A stretch of DNA of 64,000 bases from Zychaea mexicana (lineage: Eukaryota > Mucoromycota > Mucoromycetes > Mucorales > Lichtheimiaceae): assembly GCF_025766255.1 (NCBI RefSeq), contig NW_026516732.1, forward strand, positions 124,001-188,000, given 5' to 3'. Below are positions 54,641-64,000 of the stretch, one piece after another. The translations under genes were made by a program, and so were the position numbers. Positions within the stretch are counted from its first letter, which is position 1. Every line of letters begins with the position of its first letter. The notes beneath the pieces are model-generated. The model worked only from the letters and a program-made list of their open reading frames with translations, made no database searches and was not told the origin of the DNA.

Positions 54641-56518
54641 TTTGCCTCCCGAATGATTCAGTACATCTTCTCGTTTATCGGACAGCGGGCTGTGTCGAAT
54701 GTGTGAAAGTATGTCGCCGCTGGTTATACGCGATCCCCACTTACCAGACAGCCCTGTGGACACTGGTGGGAATCTCGCCTGATGCATGGAACAAAAGGAG
54801 CGACGCGATGCTTCAATGTTTGGGACAACAAGTCGAATCAGTATACATCAAATCTCAAGCCACGTATAAAGTACTGGAACGACTTGCTTGGCGAAGATAC
54901 AGCATTCGCTTCCTTGGTGAAGTAAAACGATACTCTTTTTTTTTGCGTTAAGAGGATCGCGTATTCGGTAGTACTTACTACTGCTTATGCGCAAAAGATA
55001 TACTAAAGCTTTTTCTTTGTTTTCAATAAAAAAAATAAGACATCAGCAACCATGTGCATAGCAAACAATTACAACCTATTTTCGACAGTAGCACGTTACT
55101 GCCAGGATTCATCAGATATTTCTCGCATACGCTAACTGCTCTGACGATTTCATTTCACACTTGCGATATCTCGCTGCCAATGCTACTGGACTTCTTGCCG
55201 TCATTAACGCATCTTTCAGTGATGTTTGATGGCCGCACTAACTTATCAGACGCTACTCTTGAACAAGTTGATGGCAGAAGCAGACACAAAAGGCCACCGA
55301 TACACAACATTATCTTCTTAAGACTGGACGGTGTTCTCAGTTTTAAATACCGGATCCGTCCCTTATTGCAGCGTTGCTCCCACATCAAGTACTTGATATT
55401 ATCGCCTTACTCACGATTCAACAACGTATCTCCAACCAACATCTATACAGCTTATGAGCTGTGCCCTCTATTACGCTACATTATGTGGGAATGCAGCGAA
55501 CCAGTCATAGCAGACAGATGGATTTCACTATCAAGAAGCACGAGTGCTTATATTAAGTAACTGAAAGGAAAGCATCGAATGATGGCGAGGAAGGCAGTAT
55601 GGCTTATGAACTGCTATTCAACGGCAAGGGACACGAGAGGATCATGCCGATAGTAGTAAAATCGCAGCCGATACTAGAACATTTACGTATAGTCGCCTGT
55701 GGTCTTTCTGATATTCATTGCTGGGATGTCTTGGCACGCAACCAATTCACACAGCTGACAAGTTTGGGGTTGACGGACATCACTGGTATGTCAAGCGAAG
55801 ATTGGTCCCAGATTTTGCTCATGCAGCAACAAAATGAGATCTTGGAAGTTGGAAATCGCGCTGGAATAACGCAGTATCTGAACAGCATTATCGCAACCAT
55901 CGGTACGCTGCAACGGCTCCGTATACTTTCCTTGCGAAATTTCCTTCACATGTTCAGCGAGAATCCTCTTTGCGATCTTACTCCGCTTCGACGTTTGCAA
56001 CAGCTTGAAAAAAATGCGTCTCACGAACATACCCATCGACAACCAAGGTCTAATGCAGTTGTGCGGACCATCACAGCACCCACTAGTCAGGAGATTAAGC
56101 TTGAACCCGCACATCACCGTACAGTAATAGTGTCGACGACTTTCTCACAGAGGCAGGATGGATTGTGTGGGCACAACGACTTGAGGAAACCAAAATACTG
56201 AATCTGGAACTGACAGCCGTGAAAGGTGTTACTGGTGCTGTCCTTGAGCATTTTGAACAAGTCGAAAGCTCGGTGCTATTGCGTGTTTCACGGATCTATA
56301 GTCTCACCAATGCAGGCATCAATGCTTTTCGTATCATTGAAGGATCTAGTAAAAAGATTGAAGTCGTGGGGTGTTCAGGATTATCTCGGACAGATGATCT
56401 TCGTATGCCATACAACATATTTTTAATAATTGAGTACCATTGCGGTGATATTTGCAGTCTGGCTTGTACTTTTATTTATAATGAGTTGATAAACAATATT
56501 GGCAGCATGTTTAATTAA
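54641..56518 (+). pseudogene. Decayed F-box/LRR protein gene
   Basis: Pieces of an F-box protein occur in order but need several frame changes. The F-box start (LPPE at 54642, then MIQYIFSFIGQRAVSN in another frame, then KVCRRWLYAIPTYQTALWTL in a third) is broken within 60 bp. An intron (from 54920) and exon 55054-55558 follow, with leucine-rich segments (LPMLLDFLPSLTHLSVMF, IKYLILSPYSRFNNVSPT). A 43-bp intron joins to 55599 (MAYELLFNGKG). The frame then shifts at a seven-A run near 56010 (continuing RLTNIPIDNQGLMQLCG) and again near 56120 (FLTEAGWIVWAQRLEETK). At least four disruptions make a pseudogene the simplest reading. F-box/LRR proteins are substrate receptors of SCF ubiquitin ligases. 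It is in the same broad class as the intact gene at 58859-61256, but no TPR part is seen. Confidence 0.65.
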
Positions 56519-57341
56519 TCAGTTTTCCAGGTTGGATTGTTGTGATATCTGTATAGTCAAGCATCGATTTGAAATGTTTACATATACACTTACTAGATCC
56601 AGGATTGATGGAAAGGCAGCACGATGTGGATCTGGTCGGCAGCGAGTCTGGTGCCCTTTCAAACCTGAGCGAAAGCAAGACTAATTTTTTTTGGTTACCC
56701 TATGCTTTCCTTATATATCAGAAATGCTTGTGTACCTCTTTTCGTCACAAAAGGGATCACCTCGCACTCTATATGATATAGTCTCTGTGACAGAAGAGAG
56801 AAAAAAAAATGAAGTGAGAATATTCTTTCTTCCGTTGTTGAATAGAAAGACCATCGTCGCCTCCTCCCCTCTCCCTTTATGACAAAAAAAAAGCAGTCTG
56901 TATGCTGTATGTATGCGCATACGCGCGTTCCTGTTCATGTCGGGCAGTGGATTTTTAATGCCCGGTATTTGGATTTCACTGGCCAACGTGCTGCTGCAAC
57001 TATACTCGAACCGCTTTGAGAGTTATACTACGCAGAGGACTTATTGGAGTCAAGTTTACTGACAAAGGTCAATATTTATGGTAAGCGGGAACATTATCAT
57101 CTTCCACATGCTAGGATATATACGGGATCAAGAACATCTTGAAATATAGCGATTCCCGGAAAGTGTTCCTCATATTTTCTGGGCAAATTCTAACTACAGT
57201 ACTTTGTCTGTTTAAACTCTATATGTAACAAACTCTAGCAGTTGTTCAGTAAATGAACCCAGTGTCTTAAGCTTGATGCTTACCAAACGAACAACAATAC
57301 GATAGCAAGCTCAAAACGCCAGAGAAAAGGCAAGCCTGATA
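56519..57341. other. Spacer between F-box relic and TACGTA element
   Basis: Short open frames only, including 56711-56986 minus. No recognised feature. Confidence 0.4.
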
Positions 57342-58451
57342 CAAGACGCTGGGGTGCGCGAATTTTTACGTACTTCCATTTTCGGCGATTGCAGGTAAAG
57401 CAGTCGCTCTGGCAGGAAAACCGGTCTCTCTTTTCTGAGCGCGTTCCTTGACTACTTACACTCACTAGTCATACAATCATACTAACACCAATTTTTACGT
57501 ACATCAACCTTTACGTACCTTTAAAACATAGTGTGGGCTTTCTTGCCCTTCCGTGAAATTTGATTATATATACAAAATCTTCAAAGTAATAACAACAACA
57601 TGTATGGTCCTTTTAGCGCTCAAGGTACTTAGAAATCATATACAGCAGGTACGTAAAATCGGAAGTATGTAACTCCAAAATGAGGAGTACGTAAAATTTT
57701 ATAGGTTAAATATACAGCGCGAGAACTGATTTACTGTAAGGTGCGAACAGGGACAAGACAACACAAGGCCAGAAACACCGGACGAGAATGTGCTAGGTGC
57801 TTTCGGCAAGAACAGGACAAGACAAGAAGGAAGCCAGAAGGTAGGAAACCAGATAGTGAGGGAAGAAACAAGAACAAGGTATAGGGAGGAAACAAGATAA
57901 CTGACTGATGTTTTATCGTTCAAAGACTTTGATATAATATATATATGTCTTTACTATAGAATTCAATGATGTGAATAAACGGAAAGATTGGTATTAAGGT
58001 CGATAATTCGGATGATGATGATAGATGGGGATTTAATATGTCATCAACGAGGTTGAGGATGATCACTTACTAGAGGTCGAAGAATGTTTATAACATTTAT
58101 GTACTTCGGTGGCCAAGTACGTAAATTTTTGCATAAAAAGTAAGGTGAAGTACGTAGAAAATTTACAGTAGCCATCGTAGCTGCGACGGTTATACAGAGT
58201 CAAAGTATGATAGGCTACATCAATGGTAGCTATTTGTATGATCTACTCAAACGAGGCACAAAAAAGACAAGAAGTACGTAAAATTCCAAATAGGAAGTAC
58301 GTAAAATTTTATAGTACAAATATACAGCGTCAGAACCGATTTACGTACTTGAGTGGCTAAGTACATAAAAACTTGGAGGCTAAGTACGTAAAAATCCAAA
58401 AAAGGAAGGTGAAGTACGTAAAAATTTACAGTACCCAAGACGCTGGAGTGC
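57342..58451. mobile_element. Candidate non-autonomous element or repeat nest rich in TACGTA motifs
   Basis: The region is bounded by near-identical 16-bp direct repeats, CAAGACGCTGGGGTGC at 57342-57357 and CAAGACGCTGGAGTGC at 58436-58451. Just inside the left one is aatttttacgtacttcc (57360) and just inside the right one gaagtacgtaaaaatttac (58411), so the termini are inverted relative to each other. More than ten further TACGTA or TACGTAAAA motifs lie between. A block of about 75 bp is duplicated internally (57650-57735 and 58274-58346, with ttttata...aaatatacagcg...gaac.gattta in both), and another at 58100-58175 against 58350-58430. No coding sequence. It may be a MITE-like element with a large target duplication, or several nested copies. 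Confidence 0.55.
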
Positions 58452-58858
58452 TACTGTGTGCTGTCAACCAAGATATAAACATCACCCTAGTAAGCTTCCT
58501 GGATCCCAACTCCGCTCAATGGATTGGATAGCATTGTAATACCCTGGATGTCTAGATTATATAACTAAAGTCATCCTGGCAATAGCAACATAGAGAGCAA
58601 AAGCTAGTTCAGTCTTCCTTACTCTCAAAGAAAGAAAAAAAGAGATGCAAACGAATTATTGAAAAGTAATATGCAAAAGGCAACCATGACTGAATCAACC
58701 CACACTTGTGACAAGCATTTACAGTAGCGCTGACTTTCGTAGTGCCATTGGGATCAAAATAATCTGGTCACATCTAGCACACGGTACTCTATTTGATAAA
58801 ACCGTTGCACGATAACAAACAGTATGATTATATTATGATACTGAGTTGTTTTTTATTG
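58452..58858. other. 3' flank of the TPR-F-box-LRR gene
   Basis: A/T-rich 3' region of the minus-strand gene that ends at 58859. Nothing else recognised. Confidence 0.4.
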
Positions 58859-61256
58859 TCAGAGATATCGTAGCAATTTAGTAAGAGGCACATCGTCATG
58901 TTTCTCAGATACGCCTTTTCCTGGTATGCATGTAAAGTGCATGCGTTCAGAAGTGCCAAAGAGGGCGCGTACTTTTAGGGGAGATGTTGCGGTAATAGTT
59001 GTCGTTTGTTGGTTGGTTATTCGTTCTAAGCTGGTAACTATATGGTCACGATATATTGGACAATGTGCCTTTCCCACCCAATCAAAGCTACGCAATTGCT
59101 GCTTGCTTAGTGGCCCGACGATATTATCAATGCATTGCTGGAATTGGATTTCGGATACATTATAGAGCATGAGGTAACATAATTGTACTGGCTTTTGTGC
59201 AGCAAAGTTGTACAGTCCCTCGGCTGTCACAGAAAGACAATTGCAGAGTGCAAAGTTTCGTAACAGGGTCTGATTTGCTCCAATAATCGACAAAGCTTCG
59301 TTGTCCAAAACCCTTGCACCATCCAAATAAATGTCGATAAGCTCGTTGCGTGTACTTAAAAGCCTCCTCATTGCGCCCAGCGTAAACCGGTCTCCACAAT
59401 GCGCTGCAACCAAATGAAACTGTCGTAACCGGGTAGCATGGTTGGTGATAGCATTTATCTCGACGTCGGTAATGCTGATATTGTTGAAGACAAGTGATTC
59501 GAGCCTAGTGCAGTTGCGGACGATGACTTCAAGATCGATCCCGACATCTGACAAATTTGTGCTCGACACTCCATGGAATCCAAGTTCGCGCAAGTTGCTC
59601 AGTGAGTAGAGTTGCTCTGTGACAGCGGATGCGGGACCACCCTTGGCAGCACCGATTAATCTAGGCCGGATTTGTAACGTTTCTAGCGTGTCGCAATTTT
59701 TATGTAGAAGATTTACTAGATCCTCGTTGGATCCAAAGTCACGCATTGCCTGAACCAGTAAATTGAGATCGACGAGCCCCTGTTTACTTGCAGGAGTTAC
59801 CGTTGCTGTTGACGCTGCTGTCATATTGTCAGGTTGTCGAGCGAAAGACATCTGTTCTATGTTTAAGCATGGACCCAGGTCCAAAGTCTTAAGCTTGGGA
59901 CAATGAAGCTGTATCGAGCGGATTAAGTTTTCGAGCAGGCTGATAAACGAACAGCGGATGGTAATATGCTTTATGGAAGGAAACTGTTGCCAGAACGAAT
60001 CGGGAAAAAAGTCGAGTAATGTAGTTACGAGGACCAAACGCGTGATATGATAACGGGGCTGTGCCATTGGTACCGTTTCTAGCTTTTCATAAGAGATCAC
60101 TTGTAGTTCGTTTCTGATGCCATTATCGTATTGCTGCTCAACTGTTATCGTCTCGTCGCTATTATGGACTTGCCGACCTGCGCGTTGTGGTAAAGCCCTG
60201 GTACTGGGCGCAATGTTGCTAAATTTAGTCGAATCAAACTCCAAGGTAATCAGTGACGAGCATATGTTAACAATGGCAATCACTATCCACGGCCGGCCGC
60301 ATTGTGCTACTATCCGCTTGAGACTGTGCTGGTTGCTTTCAAGTGCACGAAAGAGTGCGCATCTTGTTCCATTATGTTCATCAATGTCTACAAGGAACTC
60401 TAGTCACATACATCGATCACGTGCATTCATAGCATTAGTATCACTAACTGATTTATTGAACACGTCCAGTACTAGAACAACTAAACAGTAGCAATTTACC
60501 AAGTCTTTCAATACGGGAGCATCGTGCCAAGAACTGAAGCACGTGACGCGATACGAGCGCGTTACAGCTCTGACTTATTGAGACCTCACGAACGTAAGTC
60601 GGGTCGATACGCGCAAGTTGAAGCTCCAAATTTTCTGTCGTTATACCGCCGACAAAATCAAGCTCGTGCCACATGGCTGCCGTCAGGTTGTTGTATAAAT
60701 GGCTCCGCCATGTTTGACAAGCCGCTGTGCATTGTAATTTGTCCCGGTAAGATAGCCACTTGAGAATTTTGGCAATTACTTCCTGAGGCAACTTTTTGAA
60801 TATTCCAGCGTTGTTTCTATCAATCTCAACTTGTAGGTCGGCTAATCGTTGATGCAGTGCTTCGACTTGATTATTTTTTGTTGCTGATTTGTCAATGCTG
60901 AGCTTACGTACACCGGTTTTGTATATGCGTAAAGCGTCAGTCAAGCGCCCTTCGGAACTGAGCAATGCTCCGGCGCACAGGTACCCTTCTGGAAACATAG
61001 GATTCATATCAATGATCTGGTATGCGTCCATTAGACCGTTGTCAATGTTTCCTTGAATGCCACGAACGATGGCGCGATTAGATAAAATCATGGACATGGC
61101 GTGAGTGATGGCTTCCATGGCATCAGTTAAATCTTGCTCGGCATCTCGGAGATTGCTGATCTTGAAAGCCGACTGAGCCTTTTCGTATAGTTTTTGAATG
61201 GAACTGCATGGTATTTCACACTCGTTGAAAACCAGTTGAAGGTTTGGTAAAGTCAT
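58859..61256 (-). CDS. TPR-F-box-LRR protein (Pof3/Dia2-type)
   Basis: SCF ubiquitin-ligase substrate receptor with the domain order of fission-yeast Pof3 and budding-yeast Dia2, which act in genome stability and replisome disassembly. Two exons, 61256-60500 and 60399-58859, give 765 residues. Residues about 20-130 form TPR-like helices (LYEKAQSAFKISNLRDAEQD, SMILSNRAIVRGIQGNI, MFPEGYLCAGALLSSEGRL, ALRIYKTGVRKL). The F-box is FKKLPQEVIAKILKWLSYRD followed by LQCTAACQTWRSHLYN. The C-terminal two thirds are leucine-rich repeats (LKTLDLGPCLNIEQM, NLRELGFHGVSSTNLSDVGI, CTRLESLVFNNISITDVEIN, LLRNFALCNCLSVTAEGLYN). The ATG at 61256 is the first in frame. This architecture is expanded in Mucorales, so true orthology to Dia2 is not established. 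A broken F-box/LRR gene lies 2.3 kb away on the other strand. Confidence 0.87.
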
Positions 61257-63455
61257 CGGTATTGGCAATTCTTTTGGGCCTAGAGTACGAATATGAGAGG
61301 GGTGCTCCGGTAAAAAAAAGGAGGTTGAATATTGTGTGGCGCGTCATGACGATATGGGTATCAAAACGTTCATATGAACTAAGCCGTATAACATGATTGG
61401 TTTGGACTGGTAGGCGTTCATTACATTATTGTGGCACCTGAAATCTATTTCGTTGCTTACATATTCCGCGGATCGTAAATATAACTACGTGTTCTCATAT
61501 GCACATCATCAATGGATTTGTTTTAGGGGTGGCTACTTAGTAATATCACTTACGTCACGTACTGAGTGCATCCAAAAAAGCAATAATATATGATGAGCCA
61601 CGTCCAAGCACGATAATCGAGTAACAATATGTTTATTATATCGTGATCACTACGATTTCAAAAGATGAATACTTGCCAACTCCTACCACTTGATTTGAAC
61701 GGGACTCTGAGAATGCCTGAAACGTTATATCTTCCTGGAGGGTTGCAAGCAAGACCTATACCATTGCAATACCCGCACGCGTACATATTCATGTCAAAGA
61801 GGATTACACTGGCGCAGCCGATTTTACTCTTTCCACAACTTGGAACTGTACTCGCTTTTCGCTTGGGTCTTTCTGTCATCCCCTGAGTGTCATCAATCGC
61901 CCGCAATGGCAAGTCTATGCGATGCAGTGCTTGCTCCCTTAACAAATCCTTTCGAGCTTATTAAAACTCAATTTGGATGAGAGTAAGAACTTGGGAAACT
62001 AAAGCTATGAGCCATTTTTATGATTTTGCATACATACGTAACTCTGGTGACTTAGCCTGGAAGAGAGTCTCTGCATACAAGTATGACGATAGCGGGCCCA
62101 TCAAATGCCCCGGGTTATTAGACACTCGAAATTACAATAACGCTACTAAATGAAGCTTGGCGTGCTAGCAAGTGATGAGAACCCGTCTGTGCTGTGGATC
62201 AAGACTTAGTGAGGCAAACATTGTCTTTTCCGCATTTCTGATCTAGCGATAATGACTCGTTAAGGCCATTTTTAGTGGTTTATAGCATATTACATTATCA
62301 TTAACATATACGATAGCATCTTGTTTTTGTATTACTTTGCATAACTTTGTTTTTTTCTCATTTAAAAAGAACAATGTCATACCTGCCGCTAAATAAGGAG
62401 ACTTACGGTCTACATTTCATTGCGTATTACATACAGTACCTAGTGGAGTATTACGAAAGGTCACAAAAGGAAAGAATTGATCTCGCAAATATCACACAGA
62501 GTGCGTGCTGACTGGCGAGAAGCGAATATGTAGGTGTTACAGCATAATGATTCGGGCTACTGTGTGCCTCATCGAACAACAAGAAAAGAAAGAGGTTGTA
62601 GTAAACATATATTACCGCTCTCACATATTCTAGATATATGCAGCATGTATATCAACACAATAAGGCTTAGACTGTATATCCCAATCTACATAATCACCAT
62701 AAATCTCTTGCATATGTCTTACGATAAATGGTCGTCTATTTGTTTATAGTTAGCGGTGAAACACATTTTTTTAATTCATTGTCTCTTGACGCACAATACG
62801 GGAGAAAACGGCTTTGTAAAGCGTTGTCATATCACACGACTGTCATACATATATAGTAGCGAATGATGAGCGAAGCTTGTTGTGATTAGGGGACATTGTG
62901 TACACAACTATCAGGCACTGCCGCTCTATAAGCGATGGGACCAACAACAGTCATCATCTGTTTGCGTCTTGCAGATAGATCTCAATATGTATGATCATGC
63001 TCCTACTTATACAAGAGCTTAACATTCGAGTCATCATGAAGAACATGTCTAGCTAAATTTATTCAAAGTGAGTATATCGTTTATCGCACGGCACGACGAT
63101 GAAAAAACGGCTTTTTTAAGAATGACTGATGTCTCATCCAATCCCGATTGTCCTGCCATATTTGACATACAACAACAACCAAAGCAACACAATAAACAAA
63201 CAATGCAATAACAGAAAACTTGTTACACATGGGAGGGAACCGGGCCCGCCGATCATTTAGTATATTGCATCGAATCCGGCTTGGAATGTTTAATTTTTCT
63301 TTTTGAGGGGATGATAGTGTTGCTTGATTTCATTAAAGAGTTGTTGGTTTTTCGCGTTGGGGGTGAAAGAACTTGTAATATGAAAGAAAAAGAAAAAAGA
63401 AATAAAACAGAAAAAATGGTATACAAAAGAACTTCATCATCATCATAGTATCAGT
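61257..63455. other. 2.2-kb spacer
   Basis: Promoter of the F-box gene at the left and the 3' region of the DYRK gene at the right. Open frames at 61658-61945 (-) and 62534-62749 (+) lack recognised domains. The first contains YACGYCNGIGLAC, a cysteine-containing stretch, but no start or splice context supports it. Nothing else seen. Confidence 0.35.
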
Positions 63456-64000
63456 TTACATTACTGCTTTGGCCTTTTGCTCCTCTGTATGTGCCACTGC
63501 CAAGTGTTTTGTTACATTGTCATTGGTGCTTGGTGGTTCAGCACTATATTTTGCAATTGTATACAAGGATCTTGTTAATCACTTGATGAAAAGAAATTAA
63601 AAGAAAGGCAAATATGCTTACCAAACAGGTGATTGACCTGATTTACTATGGCGTGAAAGGATCCATTCATGGCACAAGGCCTCATCAGGGGTCATTCGTT
63701 TTTCAGGATCCCAGTCAAGACACTTTTCAATAAAGTCCAAAAACTGGGCATCATGGCAACGCAGCGCATGAGAAAGAGACTTGGTACCTGGACGGCGTTT
63801 CTTTCCTCTTGAGTTGGGTATAATGCGTGGATTGCCACTCGAGTCGAAAAACAGCTTCCTTCGCGAGCTTTGTTCAATCAAGTATCGATTCGGTACACCT
63901 AGGATTTCCATAATACAACCCAGCTGCTCTTGTTCATTTTCGCCTGGGAAGAGTGGTAAGCCTGTGTAGAGTTCGGCTAGGATACAGCCTAAGCTCCACA
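63456..64000 (-). CDS. DYRK-family protein kinase, C-terminal part
   Basis: The gene enters from the right edge with kinase subdomain IX (WSLGCILAELYTGLPLFPGE) and continues NEQEQLGCIMEILGVPN. Next is the DYRK-specific insert (KLFFDSSGNPRIIPNSRGKK, RRPGTKSLSHAL), and subdomain XI (FLDFIEKCLDWDPEKRMTPD, EALCHEWI). The SSGNPR stretch, matching the SSxGxPR element, points to the DYRK2/Pom1 branch rather than Yak1. The frame reads to a TAA right after SGQSPVW, but that site is also a good donor (G|GTAAGC). Splicing to the acceptor near 63540 extends the protein to a stop at 63456-63458 with a hydrophilic tail (AEPPSTNDNVTKHLAVAHTE). The spliced form is preferred. Likely roles are polarity or growth control, by family analogy. 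Confidence 0.88.

Noticed and set aside
56998..57060. GGTTCGAGT-like B-box on the minus strand suggesting a tRNA gene
   Set aside because: No acceptor-stem pairing and no A-box at the right distance could be found by eye.
58247..58438. 63-residue minus-strand frame with repeated FYVL
   Set aside because: The motif is simply the TACGTAAAA repeat translated; no gene evidence.

Overview
This window reads as nuclear DNA of a filamentous early-diverging fungus, most likely Mucoromycota (Mucorales-like). The evidence is the fungal gene set (HOM3 aspartokinase, SIP3/LAM-type protein, AVT3-type transporter, Zn2Cys6 regulator, TRM140/METTL6-type tRNA methyltransferase, Pof3/Dia2-type F-box protein), many short GT-AG introns of about 45-180 bp, pyrimidine-rich leaders and AT-rich spacers. 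The genus is an inference. All gene models were spliced by eye, so exon edges are good hypotheses rather than transcript-proven.

Layout. 0-4.5 kb: the 5' end of a mitochondrial protein gene running off the left edge, EMC7, and a DHA1-type MFS transporter, all on the minus strand. 4.5-9.9 kb: an accessory region with a coding relic, an 11-copy 31-bp minisatellite, and copy 1 of a roughly 1.9-kb direct repeat carrying a 60-residue membrane-protein gene. 9.9-14.2 kb: aspartokinase and a small zinc-finger-like gene. 14.9-22.2 kb: two vacuole/lysosome-type transporters on the plus strand (MFSD1-like MFS and AVT3-like amino-acid transporter), separated by 2.4 kb without a recognisable gene. 23.9-24.5 kb: a frame-broken coding relic. 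25.7-34.6 kb: bestrophin-like channel, a regulator with two complete Zn2Cys6 clusters, seryl-tRNA synthetase, an 82-residue three-exon gene, and a second DHA1 transporter paralogous to the first. 35.7-39.8 kb: a compact housekeeping block (tRNA m3C methyltransferase and PRP18 divergent over 153 bp, then a Sel1-repeat protein). 42.2-50.7 kb: a single-pass membrane protein, an alpha/beta hydrolase and a large BAR-PH-GRAM/VASt membrane-contact-site protein. 52.2-58.5 kb: copy 2 of the 1.9-kb repeat with its small gene frameshifted, a decayed F-box/LRR gene, and a cluster of TACGTA-rich repeats bounded by near-identical 16-bp direct repeats. 58.9-61.3 kb: an intact TPR-F-box-LRR gene. The right edge cuts a DYRK-family kinase.

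The genes are mostly unrelated in function, as expected for a fungal chromosome arm. Shared themes are transport and organelle membranes (EMC7, five transporters or channels, LAM protein) and RNA biology (SES1, m3C methyltransferase, PRP18). I saw no CRISPR array, no rRNA and no tRNA that I could support. The most unusual items are the 1.9-kb direct repeat with its small membrane-protein gene, the double Zn2Cys6 regulator, the TACGTA element, and unusual splicing structures (two GC-AG introns, a 13-nt exon and a 27-nt exon).
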